Shown here one piece after another: positions 1 through 10,468 of a DNA stretch of 59,229 bases. The notes under the pieces were generated by a model, which was not told the origin of the DNA, did no database searches, and saw nothing but the letters and a program-made list of their open reading frames with translations. Location: the NCBI GenBank assembly GCA_016873715.1, contig VGWF01000009.1, forward strand, positions 1-59,229. Direction: 5' to 3'. The translations under genes were made by a program, and so were the position numbers. Source of the stretch: Lentisphaerota bacterium. GTDB lineage: Bacteria > Verrucomicrobiota > Kiritimatiellia > PWTM01. Numbering within the stretch: the stretch's first letter is position 1; each line of letters begins with the position of its first letter.

Positions 1-44
1 TACACCAGGAAGAGGAGGGGATCGAGAGCATCCCCGACGCTTGA
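1..44 (+). CDS. Possible 3' end of an upstream gene (partial)
   Basis: The third forward frame is open from the window edge to a TGA at 42-44 and would encode a C-terminus ending HQEEEGIESIPDA. Third codon positions are mostly G or C, as in the real genes here, but 13 codons are too few for identification. If real, it converges on the minus-strand gene ending at 200. The 155 bases between them hold a short GC-rich inverted repeat (144-157) and nothing else I recognise. Confidence 0.25.
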   Translation, partial: HQEEEGIESIPDA

Positions 45-143
45 ACAGCGGGCGCATCGCGGAAGGTGGAATGCCACGGAAGCCTGACGATCGGCTGGCC
101 CGGGAGTCCGGCCCTGCCATCCGTTCCATGATGAGGGCGAGGT

Positions 144-157
144 GGGCCGGACGGCCC
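144..157. terminator. Short GC-rich hairpin, possible bidirectional terminator
   Basis: GGGCCG and CGGCCC form perfect 6-bp arms around a 2-base loop, between the 3' ends of two apparently convergent reading frames. There is no T-tract, so an intrinsic terminator is only suggested by position. Confidence 0.2.
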
Positions 158-199
158 GCCCGGCCGATCGGGAATCCCGTGCGAAGCGTATCCAGCCCC

Positions 200-1630
200 T
201 CACCCGTCGCGCCCCGCAGGCTGCCCCGGCGGCGGGAAGCTGCGGGTGGCGTCGTCGAGGACGAGAACCCAATCGAGCTGCTCGCCGGGATCGGGCGGCG
301 TGAAGGTGCGTTCGCCCTTGTTCGGGAACTCGCCGGCCTTCTCCGCGACGCCGGTGCGCGGGTTGAACCACCAGGCGCGGACCGTGCCGCCGGAGATCTT
401 GTCCATCCGCACGCCGAACGGCCGGCCGCAGGGGGCGTAGACCATCGCGCAGGCGCCGTCGGAGGCGCGTGTCGCGACGAACCGCTTGAGCCCCGCGCCG
501 GGGACCAGGTTCGGCACGGCGGACGGAACGATGACCGAGTCGTCGGGGACGCGCGTGAAGAAGGGCCGCGACTCGATCAGCCGCCGCGCGTGCTGCATCT
601 GGCGCGCGCCGGGCTCCAGGATCGCCTCCGTCCACGGCAGGATCGGGTTGTTCACCGGCTCGCGCTTCGCCGTCCACATCTGCCACACCGAGTGGTGCCC
701 GTAGGTGTGGCCGCACGCGCCGCTGAAGAGGTCCCAGTAGATCGGCCGGCGCACGTCGGCGGCAATCGAGATGCCGTGGTCCGCCGCCTTGAACGCGATC
801 GGATGCCCCTCGTAGACCGGCTCGCCGTCGATGACCGGTTTCGGAGACGCCAGCCGGTAGTCGGCCAGCGTCTTCTCGTAGGTCGGATTGAACGTCGCCC
901 CGTGCCCGTTCTGCCGCATGTGGAAGTCGAGCCACTGGGCGTCGTGGAACCACTCGGCGGACCCGTGCCCGCCCATCGGATGGAACGTCCGCAGGTGCCG
1001 CCCGCCGTCGCCCTCGGCGAGGCCCTCGGCCATGGCGGTCACGATCGCGCGGTGGCGGTCGTTCTCGATCGGCCGGTCACCGCCGAGGATCCAGACGAGC
1101 GCCGCGTCGCGGTAGCGCCGCCCGAGCCACGCGCCGTAGACGCGCGCGTTCTCCGGCGTGAAGATCTCGGGCCCCTGCCCCCACTTCTTGTTCCACTTGT
1201 CGCCCCACGTCGGCAGGAAGCCGACGACAAGGCCGCGGCCGTTCGCGGCCTTCACGATGAAGTCGACGTGGTCCCAGTAGTCGTTCGCGGGGCCGTCCTT
1301 CACATCCGGCCGCGCGGGGTCGTCCCCGACAAGCGGCGTGTGCCCGTAGGCGTTCGGCGCGCGCAGTCCGTCGAACTCCGCCAGCGCCACCGCCTGGATC
1401 GCGGTGAACCCCTGCGAGGTCCTGACATCGAGATAGCGCTCCGCCTCCGCGCGGTCGAGCCGGTGGAACAGTTCCCACGCCGTGTCCGCCAGCCAGAAGA
1501 ACGGCGCGCCGTCCGCGCGCTGCAGGAAGCGCCGGTTCTCGCTGATCTTCAAATCGCGCGGCGCCTCCCCCGCCCCCGCCGCCACGACCGCTGCACCCGC
1601 CGCCGCAAGCATCCACCCGTGGAGTCTCAT
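200..1630 (-). CDS. GH140-like secreted glycoside hydrolase (DUF4038)
   Basis: Predicted secreted glycosidase of the DUF4038/GH140 type; characterised GH140 members are apiosidases acting on rhamnogalacturonan II. Residues 1-22 form a signal peptide. The body carries family-typical stretches: [15 protein letters not shown] near residue 45, VWILGGDRP near 179 and [12 protein letters not shown] near 267. By position Asp185 and Glu270 could be the catalytic pair, which is inferred rather than shown. The C-terminal part, roughly from residue 370, resembles the small beta domain of the family. I start at the second ATG (476 aa) because GGGGGG then lies 6 bases upstream; the ATG at 1636 leaves no spacer. 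Last gene of the run DUF885, GH71/99-like, this; 52 bases separate it from its neighbour. Apiose specificity is not certain. Confidence 0.8.
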   Translation of the reverse strand: MRLHGWMLAAAGAAVVAAGAGEAPRDLKISENRRFLQRADGAPFFWLADTAWELFHRLDRAEAERYLDVRTSQGFTAIQAVALAEFDGLRAPNAYGHTPLVGDDPARPDVKDGPANDYWDHVDFIVKAANGRGLVVGFLPTWGDKWNKKWGQGPEIFTPENARVYGAWLGRRYRDAALVWILGGDRPIENDRHRAIVTAMAEGLAEGDGGRHLRTFHPMGGHGSAEWFHDAQWLDFHMRQNGHGATFNPTYEKTLADYRLASPKPVIDGEPVYEGHPIAFKAADHGISIAADVRRPIYWDLFSGACGHTYGHHSVWQMWTAKREPVNNPILPWTEAILEPGARQMQHARRLIESRPFFTRVPDDSVIVPSAVPNLVPGAGLKRFVATRASDGACAMVYAPCGRPFGVRMDKISGGTVRAWWFNPRTGVAEKAGEFPNKGERTFTPPDPGEQLDWVLVLDDATRSFPPPGQPAGRDG

Positions 1631-1682
1631 CTTCATCCCCCCAGCATGCCCCGGCCGGCGGAAAGACGCCAGCCCGTAGCGC

Positions 1683-3044
1683 CTACCGCCGGGCCGGCAA
1701 CGCGTCGGTCGCGGGGAGGGCGCCGCGGAGGAGGAGGCCGGCCTGGCCGGCGAGGCGGAGGTAGTGGTCCGCGGGGACGTCGCCGACCTTGACGAAGGCG
1801 CTGGCGCCGACGGGGGGATTGCCGGAGCACTTGAAGATCGCGGTGCCCTCGTCGAGTTCGTCGAACATCGCGATGTAGAGCCCGCGCGCACCGGCCCGCT
1901 GCGCCGCGACGGCCTGGGACCACAGGAACGCGCCGCCGCGCCGCGGGACCTGGTCGAGGGCCGCGGTCTCGCCCCGCCCCTTCTTCAGGTTCTGCCAGCT
2001 GAAGCCCGGGAACGCCACGGGCAGGTACGTCAGCCCCGCCTCCCGGCACCACGCGAGGTCGTCGGCCCAGTGTCTCTGGACCGTTTTGGCCACCTGCGCC
2101 GGGTCGCGGTAGCGGCCGACGGACCACGGCGAGACGACGTCGGCGCTGCGGATCAGCGCATGCCACCCGGGATCGGGCAGCGAATCGCGGTTGAGCGTCC
2201 GCCAGCCGAACGGCACGCCGAGCATCACCGCGCATCCGCCGCCGGCGTCGGACTTGAGGAACGCGACCAGCTTCCGCCAGTCGTCGAGCGACGGCCGGTT
2301 CTTGTCGTCGTTGAATCCCGCGCCCCACGCCGCGACGAGCGGGCGGCCGCGATGACGCATGCAGCCCGGCGCCGTCGTGATGTTCCGTTCGCGGATCAGC
2401 GCGGTCCAGTCGTCGATCACGCGGTCGATCCGGCCCTTCGCGAGGCCGGACAGGTCGTACATCACCGCCCATTTCCGCCCGTGCGCCACGGCGCCGGCCC
2501 GGCAGTGGTCGAGAACCGTGTTGAGCGATCCGATGCGCTTGGAGCTGGTGGCGGACGCGAAGCGCTGGATGAAGGCGCCGTCGATGCCGTACTCCTTCAT
2601 CCACCGGAAATGGCGGTCCACCGTCTTCCGGTTGTGCGAGCTGAACACGTGCGCGACCGAGCCGTCGGCGTGGCGGAACTCCGTCGGTATCCGCTCGTCC
2701 GCGTCGAGCTCCGCCACGTCGGGCCACAGGTCGATGCTGCACGAGCCGGGCTTGAAGCCGCCGCGAGAGGCATAATGCACCCACCCCTCGTTCGAACCGT
2801 CGCCGGGCGTGCGGAACCAGCCCTGGTAGCCGCACATCACCGCGCCGTCGAGATCCGACACCGCGGCCGCGGCCGCCGGTGCGGCAGCCGCGCAGAACGC
2901 CAGGGCCGCCCCGGCGGCGGAAGCACGCAATCCCGAGCGCAAAGCACGAAACAAACACGAAATGCGAAACCGAGAAGCTCCAAACAGGCCGGACCGTACG
3001 GGACTTGGTGCATCCGTGGGGGGATTCGTTTCGTGCTTCGTCAT
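1683..3044 (-). CDS. GH71/GH99-like glycoside hydrolase
   Basis: Putative secreted endo-acting glycosidase of the GH71/99-like group (GH99 members are endo-alpha-mannosidases). After a long basic N-terminus, residues about 30-62 form an Ala-rich signal or membrane segment. The mature part begins with the typical [12 protein letters not shown] and continues with W-rich TIM-barrel strands, including [22 protein letters not shown] and [16 protein letters not shown]. Length is 453 aa. The ATG shares its first bases with the TGA of the DUF885 gene (ATGA overlap), implying translational coupling and supporting this start. The N-terminal 30 residues ([18 protein letters not shown]...) are unlike a normal signal peptide, so a shorter product starting at an alternative codon is possible. 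Substrate unknown; the gene context is degradation of a complex sulfated polysaccharide. Confidence 0.75.
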   Translation of the reverse strand: MTKHETNPPTDAPSPVRSGLFGASRFRISCLFRALRSGLRASAAGAALAFCAAAAPAAAAAVSDLDGAVMCGYQGWFRTPGDGSNEGWVHYASRGGFKPGSCSIDLWPDVAELDADERIPTEFRHADGSVAHVFSSHNRKTVDRHFRWMKEYGIDGAFIQRFASATSSKRIGSLNTVLDHCRAGAVAHGRKWAVMYDLSGLAKGRIDRVIDDWTALIRERNITTAPGCMRHRGRPLVAAWGAGFNDDKNRPSLDDWRKLVAFLKSDAGGGCAVMLGVPFGWRTLNRDSLPDPGWHALIRSADVVSPWSVGRYRDPAQVAKTVQRHWADDLAWCREAGLTYLPVAFPGFSWQNLKKGRGETAALDQVPRRGGAFLWSQAVAAQRAGARGLYIAMFDELDEGTAIFKCSGNPPVGASAFVKVGDVPADHYLRLAGQAGLLLRGALPATDALPARR

Positions 3045-4849
3045 CGCGCCGCCGCCTCCCACCGCCACGACGGCTTGGCGTCGCGCGAGAGGGGCTGGCC
3101 CTGCAACTCGGCGCGGAGAAGCTCGACCGGGATCGGGCCGGCGCGGAGGAGTGCGTCGTTGAAGTCGATCTCCTTCATCCGCCCGCGGCCGGTCATCTCG
3201 GTGCGCAGCGCGAGGAGTTGCAGGCTGCCGATCGTGTAGCTGACCGGCTGCAGCGCGCCCATCGGACCGATGAAGCGCCGCACCTCGCTCGTGGCGCCGT
3301 ACTTCTCGTGGCCGACGCGGTCGACGAGGAACGTCACCATCTCGTCCGGCTTCATCTGCCCGAGCTGGAACTTGAGCGCGACGACCACGCGCGCGGCGCG
3401 ATGGAGGCGCCAGAAGAGCATGCCGACGCGCTCCTCCGGCGTCCGCGCCCAACCGAGGTCCCACAGGCGGCGTTCGCAGTAGAGCGCCCAGCCCTCGATG
3501 AAGAACGCGGTCGAGAAGGCGCGGCGGTGCGGGCTGTGGCGGGCGCTCTGGAAGATCTGGAGGTGATGGCCCGGGATCAGTTCATGCGGGGTGGTCAGCC
3601 GCGTGGCGTGGCGGTTGTTGCCGCGCATCACCATCAGCTTGTCCTCCTGCTTCATGTCCTCGCGGGCGAAGGCGACGAGCATCTCCTGCCACGAATAGGC
3701 CGCGTACGGCACGGTCCGCATCGCCTCGGGCGAGAGCATCGTCATCCGCCACGTCTCCTCGCACAGCGGCGGCACGGTGACGAACGCCTTCTTCTTCACG
3801 AACCCGATCGCCTCGCGGCCGATGGCGGCGACGAGCGCGTCCTGCTGACCCGGCGGGACGTGGTCGGCCTTGACCTTCGCCAGCGCGGCCTTCCAGTCGT
3901 CGCCGCACTTCATCGCCTTCGCCTCGGCCTTGAGCGCAGCCTCGCACAGCGCCATCTCGCGCTCGCCGATCGCGATCAGTTCCTCCGCCGACTGCGGCAG
4001 GAACTCGAAGCGGATCGCATCGGCCAGCGCCGCGGCGCCGAGGGGCTCTCCGACCAGCGGGTCCTCGTCCTTGCCCTTCTGGCCCGCGACCTCCTCCTTC
4101 AGAAGCTTGGCGAACTCGTCGAGTTCCTTCCCGGCCTCCTCGTAGGGGGTCTTCATCCACCACGTGAAGTCGGGCTGGTAGCCGGACTGGGCCTCGTACC
4201 AGCGCTTGAGCACGGCGCGCGCCTCCGCAACGACCCCCGCCGCGCGCAGGGCGGGCGCGGGCTCGAGGGCGATCGGCGGCGTCTCGTTGGTCGGGGACGC
4301 CTGGCCGGCCGGCTTCGCGCCTTTGTCCGCCGCCGGATCCGTCTTCGACTCCGCGGGCTTCGGGGCCTTCGCCTTGAGTCCTGCCGCGACGCCTTCGCGC
4401 AGCTTCTTCACGTCCTTCGCGATCGCGCCCAGGCTGGAAGCCGCGGCCGGACCGTCGACCGGCTCGGCGCGCCAGCGGGCGCGTTCGAGGTCGACGATGG
4501 TGCCGCGGAAGGCCACGAGATTCGTGATCGCGTTCAGCCGCGACCGTTCCAGCGCGAGGCCCGCGAGGGACTGCTCGCAGTCGTTCCGGAGGAGCACGTA
4601 GTCGACGCGCCCCGTGGCGTCGAGCGCGTCGAATGCGACGGCATCGAGGCGGCTCATCCAGTCCCGGTGGAAGCGCTCGATGCGGTCGAGCCGCGACTCC
4701 GCGCAGCGGATGTTGTGGAAGGCGTGCAGGCTCTCCGAGTCCGCCTGGTATTCGCGCACCAGCGGCGCCAGCGGCGACTCCGCCGACTCGACGGCGGCCC
4801 CGATCGACATGCCAGCAGCCAGCGAAAGAAGGAAGCGATGCCGGTTCAT
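3041..4849 (-). CDS. DUF885 family putative metallohydrolase
   Basis: 602-aa protein of the DUF885 family. These are large helical proteins, some annotated as metallopeptidase-like; the substrate is unknown. The family signature is visible as HELIPGHHLQ at residues 422-431: an H-E pair followed by PGHH, consistent with a zinc site. An N-terminal signal peptide covers roughly residues 1-22. A low-complexity Lys/Ala/Pro linker at about 160-200 is probably a lineage-specific insertion. The start is placed at the ATG that opens MNRHRFLLSL, because it gives a proper signal sequence; an upstream in-frame start at 4885 would add 12 residues with no signal character. It is translationally coupled to the downstream GH71/99-like gene by a 4-bp overlap. 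Whether it acts on peptides or another ester or amide bond cannot be told from sequence. Confidence 0.75.
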   Translation of the reverse strand: MNRHRFLLSLAAGMSIGAAVESAESPLAPLVREYQADSESLHAFHNIRCAESRLDRIERFHRDWMSRLDAVAFDALDATGRVDYVLLRNDCEQSLAGLALERSRLNAITNLVAFRGTIVDLERARWRAEPVDGPAAASSLGAIAKDVKKLREGVAAGLKAKAPKPAESKTDPAADKGAKPAGQASPTNETPPIALEPAPALRAAGVVAEARAVLKRWYEAQSGYQPDFTWWMKTPYEEAGKELDEFAKLLKEEVAGQKGKDEDPLVGEPLGAAALADAIRFEFLPQSAEELIAIGEREMALCEAALKAEAKAMKCGDDWKAALAKVKADHVPPGQQDALVAAIGREAIGFVKKKAFVTVPPLCEETWRMTMLSPEAMRTVPYAAYSWQEMLVAFAREDMKQEDKLMVMRGNNRHATRLTTPHELIPGHHLQIFQSARHSPHRRAFSTAFFIEGWALYCERRLWDLGWARTPEERVGMLFWRLHRAARVVVALKFQLGQMKPDEMVTFLVDRVGHEKYGATSEVRRFIGPMGALQPVSYTIGSLQLLALRTEMTGRGRMKEIDFNDALLRAGPIPVELLRAELQGQPLSRDAKPSWRWEAAAR

Positions 4850-4906
4850 GCAGCGCAGTCTACGGCCCCACCCGGCCGATCTCAACCCGGGGGCCCCGTG
4901 ACCCGC

Positions 4907-5749
4907 CTACTTTCTGCCCCCGCCCTGCGCGGCCGGCATGCGGACCTTGAGCTTCTGGCCGACCTTGAGCAGCTTCGCGTCCGTGAGCCCGTTGCGCTCC
5001 ACGATGCCCTTCACCGTGTCGGCGCCGCCGGTCTTCCGCGCGATGGACGACAGGGTCTCGCCCGGCTTCACGACGTGGTCGCGGACCTCCGTCGCCCGCG
5101 GCTCCGGCTCCTCCGCGATCATGGGCGGGGCCTCGCGCACCTCGATCGGCGGCATGGGGGGTGCGGGCGGCGCTTCACGGACTTCGATCGGCTTCGGCGG
5201 AGGAGGCGGAACCGGCGGCGTGGCGCGGACCTCGATGGGCGGGGGCGGCGGGGGCGGAGGCGCGACCTTGGGGGGCGCATCGCGCACCTCCACCGCGCCC
5301 GCGGCCGCCATGGAGCCGATCACCGTCGCCGCGGCGGCGGCGCGTGCCGAGCGACCCCCAGGGCGCGGTACGGGCGTGACGTCGACGGGGGCCGGCGGAC
5401 GGACGGCGGGCGCGGCGCCATGGATGTGCACGCGCAGACGCCGCGAACCGATCCGGATTCCGTCGCCCGCCAGCAGCACGACCGGCTTCTCGGGGGGCAC
5501 CCGGAGTCCGCGGCCGGCGCGGGTCACCGTCACCGGCGGCGCGCCGTCCCGGCGGTACAGGATGAGGCACTCGTCCATCGACACCCACAGTTCGCACGCC
5601 GGCGGCACCGGGCTCTTCCAGAGCACGTCGCCGTCAGGTCCGAGACCGAGGCCCTCCTCGCGGCCGGCCACGGCCGTGCATGACAGATAGCGCGGGCACC
5701 CTCGCCCGGGTTTCAGGTCCTCGATGCAGATCGCCTTCGGTGTCGGCAT
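4907..5749 (-). CDS. FHA-like / EVR-repeat / LysM membrane protein
   Basis: 280-aa protein of unrecognised function with three parts. Residues 1-112 contain five cysteines (8, 18, 24, 52, 61) and end in an FHA-like beta segment (PVVLLAGDGIRIGSRRLRVH). Residues 135-153 (ARAAAAATVIGSMAAAGAV) could be a membrane helix. Residues 153-224 are proline-rich and carry five spaced copies of (I/V/T)EVR, most followed by xxPP (EVR at 154, 173, 189, 203, 221). Residues 225-270 form a LysM domain (VVKPGETLSSIARKTGG...), a peptidoglycan- or chitin-binding module. The start at 5749 is chosen because AAGGAG lies 6 bases upstream; an ATG at 5767 is possible. The gene lies 154 bases downstream of a radical SAM/SPASM enzyme on the same strand, which makes the EVR repeats a conceivable modification substrate. 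That link is inference only. Confidence 0.65.
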   Translation of the reverse strand: MPTPKAICIEDLKPGRGCPRYLSCTAVAGREEGLGLGPDGDVLWKSPVPPACELWVSMDECLILYRRDGAPPVTVTRAGRGLRVPPEKPVVLLAGDGIRIGSRRLRVHIHGAAPAVRPPAPVDVTPVPRPGGRSARAAAAATVIGSMAAAGAVEVRDAPPKVAPPPPPPPPIEVRATPPVPPPPPKPIEVREAPPAPPMPPIEVREAPPMIAEEPEPRATEVRDHVVKPGETLSSIARKTGGADTVKGIVERNGLTDAKLLKVGQKLKVRMPAAQGGGRK

Positions 5750-5903
5750 GGTCGTCTCCTTGGTCATGGTCTCCCGTCGAGACCGGATCCACCGGCCGGG
5801 AGGGTCGCCGGCCCCGGCGACCGGACGTGCGATACCCGCGGCATCGGGCCGCGGGGCCGCAGCCCCTCCGCATCCTCGTCCCGGTTCGGTGATTTGTCAC
5901 GGT

Positions 5904-7226
5904 TCAAACATCCCTCATGTGCCGCGACGTCGTCCGCGGCGCCACGTCGTCCGGCGTCTCGATCCCGCGTGCCCGCGCCTCGGCGAGCAGGAACGCCACG
6001 GGCCATTCGAGCGCGGACCCGCGGTCCTCCGCCAGCAACTCGGACACCACGCGCACGCGCCACGGGCCGCAGGGCGGCACGTCGGGATCGCCGCTGTAGA
6101 GCAGGTTCTCCGAACGGCATCCGCCGCCGCAGATGGTCGCCAGCGGGCAGTCGCGGCATACGGCGAGATCGGCCGCGCGGTGCGGGTGGCCGCGAACCTC
6201 GCGCACGGCGGCCTCGAAGCCGGTGCCCGCGAGGTCGCCCACCTTCTCCTCCATCTTGAAGCAGTTGAAGAGCGCGCCGTCGCTGCGGACGTGGACGTGG
6301 TGACCGAGCGCGCAGGTGCACCCCTCGCGACGGTCGACGAGCGGAGCCGGGTCCATCGCCGGGATCGTCTCGCCGGTCTCCAGCGCGATGCGGTCGAGCG
6401 CCGCCTCCAGTTCCGCCCGGCTTCCGAACATGTGCGCGCCGGTCTCGCGACCGCTGTGGTAGAGGACGCCGAGGCTGAGCGGGATCCCGGGCGGCAGGCG
6501 CCGGCGGAGGCCCGGCAGTTCGCGGGCGACATCGTCGAGCTGCCCGGGCACGAGCATGAGGTCGAGCGTCGGAAGGCCGCCGAAGCGGACGAGGTTGCGG
6601 ACGGCCGCAAGGACCGCATCGTAGCGCAGGGCGCCGGAGATCGCGTCGCAGGTTCCCGCCCCGGGTCCGCCCAGGCTGATCCGGACCTTGGCGCCGCGCG
6701 ACATGAGGCCCGCGACGCGGTGCGCGAGGGTCTCGTCCGCCAGCGGGACCCCGTTGGTGAAGATCGTGAGGTCGAGGCCGAGCGCGAGGATTTCGTCCGC
6801 CAGGTCCGCCGCCCACGGCACCAGCAGCGGCTCGCCGCCGAGCAGCGCGACGCGCGTGCGGGGGCCGAGGGCGGCCGGAATGCGGCGCACGACGTCGAGC
6901 ATGCCCTCGTACGTCACCTCCCGCGCGCGGGCGCGGCCGGAATTGGTGCAGCAGTACTCGCACGATAGGTTGCACGCATTGGTCAGCTGGATCTGCACGC
7001 TGGGGTTCTCGGGCTTCGCCGCGCGCGGGGAACCGAAGAAGCCGTGCCGGTCGAGATCCCTCCGCAGGCCCGGCCGGACCGCCGCGGCGTCGTGTCCGTC
7101 GGCCAGCACACGCCGCACCGCGGGGACATCGCGCGGCGGGATCCGGCAGAAGACGGCGTGGCCCCGCGAGACGAGCAGCGCCCCGCGGGCGAGCGGGAGC
7201 AGGACGCTGTCGGCGGGGAGGCGCAC
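5904..7226 (-). CDS. Radical SAM/SPASM enzyme, peptide- or sulfatase-modifying type
   Basis: 440-aa radical SAM enzyme. The 4Fe-4S motif is CNLSCEYC (Cys85, 89, 92). A C-terminal SPASM domain has cysteines at 303, 305, 322, 357, 360, 366, 370 and 386, including the CX2CX5CX3C core (CRDCPLATICGGGC), so two auxiliary clusters are likely. Residues 1-65 form an extra N-terminal domain of the kind seen in peptide-modifying radical SAM proteins, where it resembles a PqqD-like leader-binding fold. It starts with GTG 9 bases after the stop of a sulfatase gene and has GAAGGG as ribosome binding site, so the two are co-expressed. Two roles fit: anaerobic maturase converting the sulfatase active-site Cys to formylglycine, or maturase of a ribosomal peptide or repeat protein such as the EVR-repeat protein downstream. 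The classical anSME CxYCFY context is absent, which weakens the first. Confidence 0.8.
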   Translation of the reverse strand: MRLPADSVLLPLARGALLVSRGHAVFCRIPPRDVPAVRRVLADGHDAAAVRPGLRRDLDRHGFFGSPRAAKPENPSVQIQLTNACNLSCEYCCTNSGRARAREVTYEGMLDVVRRIPAALGPRTRVALLGGEPLLVPWAADLADEILALGLDLTIFTNGVPLADETLAHRVAGLMSRGAKVRISLGGPGAGTCDAISGALRYDAVLAAVRNLVRFGGLPTLDLMLVPGQLDDVARELPGLRRRLPPGIPLSLGVLYHSGRETGAHMFGSRAELEAALDRIALETGETIPAMDPAPLVDRREGCTCALGHHVHVRSDGALFNCFKMEEKVGDLAGTGFEAAVREVRGHPHRAADLAVCRDCPLATICGGGCRSENLLYSGDPDVPPCGPWRVRVVSELLAEDRGSALEWPVAFLLAEARARGIETPDDVAPRTTSRHMRDV

Positions 7227-7235
7227 GGTGCCCTT

Positions 7236-8831
7236 CTACGGCTGTTTCCGCGCCGGTTTCGCGCGCGGCCGGGCGGCCGGAGCCGCCGGCTTGCGGATCT
7301 CCACGGGCACGTCGTTCGTCTGCTTCGCGCCGGGCGTGCTGCGGCCGGCGTCGATCCATCCCTGCAGCAGCGCGGTCAGTTCGGCGACCTTGTCGGGGTT
7401 CGATCCGTAGAGATTCTCCTTCTCGCCAAGGTCCGCGGCCAGGTTGTAGAGCTGGCCCGGCGCCGCGTTGGACGACGGTTCGCTCCAGTTTCCGCCCCCG
7501 CCGGGCGCCGGGATCAGCTTCCACGAACCCTTGCGTACGGCGAAGATGCCGCCGGCGCTCGCGCTCACCGCGCCCTCGCGGACCGGCTCGCCGCCGCCGC
7601 GCAGCAGCGGCATCAGGCTGAAGCTGTCCTCCGCCGCCGTCTCCGGCAGCTTGACGCCGAGCGCATCGGCGAAGGTTGCGATGAGATCGGCCTGATGGAC
7701 GAGCTGGCCGCACACTCCGCCCGGCTTCACGACGCCCGGCCAGCGGACGATGAACGGCACGCGGTGCCCGCCCTCCCACGCGTCGGCCTTGTAGCCGCGC
7801 AGCGGGCCGCTCGGGAAGTGGCCCTTCGCCTCCATCTCCTTCGCGCCGATGTAGGGCGCGCAGCCGTTGTCGCTCGTCAGCACGACCAGCGTGCGGTCCG
7901 CGGCGCCGGCCTTCGCCAGCGCGTCGAGGACCCGGCCGATCGCGGCGTCGGTCTCCATGACGAAGTCCGCGTAGGGGATCAGGCCGCTCTTCCCCCTCCA
8001 TTCCGGGTTGACCGCGATCGGCGTGTGCGGCGCGGTCAGCGGCATGTAGAGGAAGAAGGGCTTCCCGGCCTTCGACTCGCGTTCGACGAACGCGCAGGCG
8101 CGGTCGGCGAGGGCCGGGAGGATCTTGGACAGGTCCCAGCCGGGCAGCGCCGGCCCGCCGAGGCTGGCGAGATGGTTCTGGAACAGCTCCTTCGGAAGAA
8201 ACTCCGTCGGGATGCCGACGGTCCGCTCGTTCTCGATGAAGCAGTACGGCGGCCAGTTGGGCACGTCGGTGCCGAAGTACTCGTCGAACCCGCGCGATGT
8301 CGGCCCGCCGGAGAACGGCTTTGAGAAGACCGCACGCCACGCCGCACGGTGGGTGTCGGTGACCTCGGCCGCCGCGCCGCCCTTCCCGCTGAAGAGCTTC
8401 GCCTCGCCCTCCGGGACGCCCCAATCGCGGCCGAGATGCCACTTGCCGATGCACGCGGTCGCGTAGCCCTTCGGCTTGAGCATCCCGGCGATCGTCAGGC
8501 GATCCGGCGCGATCAGCGGATCGCCGAAGACACCGACGATGCCGCGCTGGAGCCGCGTGCGCCAGTGGTAGCGGCCGGTCAGCAGCGCGTAGCGCGACGG
8601 CGAGCAGACGCCGGAACTCGAGTGGGCATCGGTGAAGCGCATGCCCTCCGCGGCCAGCCCGTCCATGCGCGGCGTGGGGATCTTCCCGCGCTCCGGGTTG
8701 TAGCAATGCACGTCGCCGTAGCCGAGGTCGTCGGCGAGGATCACGACGATGTTCGGCGTCGACGGCGCCGCGACAACCGTTGTTGCGACGAGGGCGGCCG
8801 CCCCCGCAAGAATCCGCACGAGTCCGTTCAT
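7236..8831 (-). CDS. Sulfatase 1 (formylglycine-dependent, S1 type)
   Basis: 531-aa secreted sulfatase of the alkaline-phosphatase superfamily, removing sulfate esters from carbohydrate. Residues 1-22 are a signal peptide. The metal-binding start NIVVILADDLGYGD follows, then the formylglycine motif CSPSR with Cys76 as the residue to be oxidised. GKWHLG, LTAPHTP and TSDNG complete the active-site set. C-terminal sulfatase features (LYNLAADLGEKENLY) are present, and the tail is Ala/Lys/Arg-rich. The start at 8831 gives the signal peptide and has GGAGGG upstream. A sigma70-like promoter precedes it (8871-8899) and the radical SAM gene follows 9 bases after its stop. The sequence around the metal site (NPERGKIPTPRMD) closely resembles that of the sulfatase at 52-54 kb, suggesting a shared subfamily. 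Confidence 0.92.
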   Translation of the reverse strand: MNGLVRILAGAAALVATTVVAAPSTPNIVVILADDLGYGDVHCYNPERGKIPTPRMDGLAAEGMRFTDAHSSSGVCSPSRYALLTGRYHWRTRLQRGIVGVFGDPLIAPDRLTIAGMLKPKGYATACIGKWHLGRDWGVPEGEAKLFSGKGGAAAEVTDTHRAAWRAVFSKPFSGGPTSRGFDEYFGTDVPNWPPYCFIENERTVGIPTEFLPKELFQNHLASLGGPALPGWDLSKILPALADRACAFVERESKAGKPFFLYMPLTAPHTPIAVNPEWRGKSGLIPYADFVMETDAAIGRVLDALAKAGAADRTLVVLTSDNGCAPYIGAKEMEAKGHFPSGPLRGYKADAWEGGHRVPFIVRWPGVVKPGGVCGQLVHQADLIATFADALGVKLPETAAEDSFSLMPLLRGGGEPVREGAVSASAGGIFAVRKGSWKLIPAPGGGGNWSEPSSNAAPGQLYNLAADLGEKENLYGSNPDKVAELTALLQGWIDAGRSTPGAKQTNDVPVEIRKPAAPAARPRAKPARKQP

Positions 8832-8870
8832 TCCGAAGCCCTCCGTCCGGCGCCGGCCGGTCCGCCGCAC

Positions 8871-8899
8871 ATCATGCGCCTCCCGTCGGCCGGGCTCAA
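8871..8899 (-). promoter_or_regulatory. Predicted sigma70-like promoter of sulfatase 1
   Basis: On the minus strand TTGAGC and CATGAT are separated by exactly 17 bases, about 40 bases upstream of the sulfatase start codon. Four of six positions match the consensus in each box. Prediction from sequence only. Confidence 0.4.
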
Positions 8900-8918
8900 G
8901 CAGGGTGTCCCCCCGGGG

Positions 8919-8946
8919 GGTGTCGGTGTTAATTAAGTCCGACACC
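8919..8946. repeat. Palindrome GGTGTCGG-N12-CCGACACC
   Basis: Perfect 8-bp arms around a 12-base AT-rich loop containing TTAATTAA, in otherwise GC-rich DNA. It lies between the stop of sulfatase 2 (9028) and the promoter of sulfatase 1. It directly adjoins CCCCCCGGGGGG (8909-8920). It may act as a terminator for the upstream gene or may be a REP-like mobile palindrome; I recall such GGTGT...ACACC palindromes in genomes with REP-associated transposases, but no transposase is present here. Confidence 0.6.
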
Positions 8947-9027
8947 ATGGTTCCGGGCGGTTAGGCGGGCTTCCCGCTGGCGGATGCAGCCCGGGGGGAC
9001 CGGCGCGGCAGGAGGTCGGGCGCGCCA

Positions 9028-10455
<1,428 letters not shown>

Positions 10456-10468
10456 GGGACGTCCCACC

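Noticed and set aside
5634-5900. A small peptide gene in the gap between the radical SAM and LysM genes
   Set aside because: The 88-codon open frame overlaps the LysM gene in another frame and is Arg/Gly-rich; no leader peptide or repeat is recognisable in the 154-base gap.
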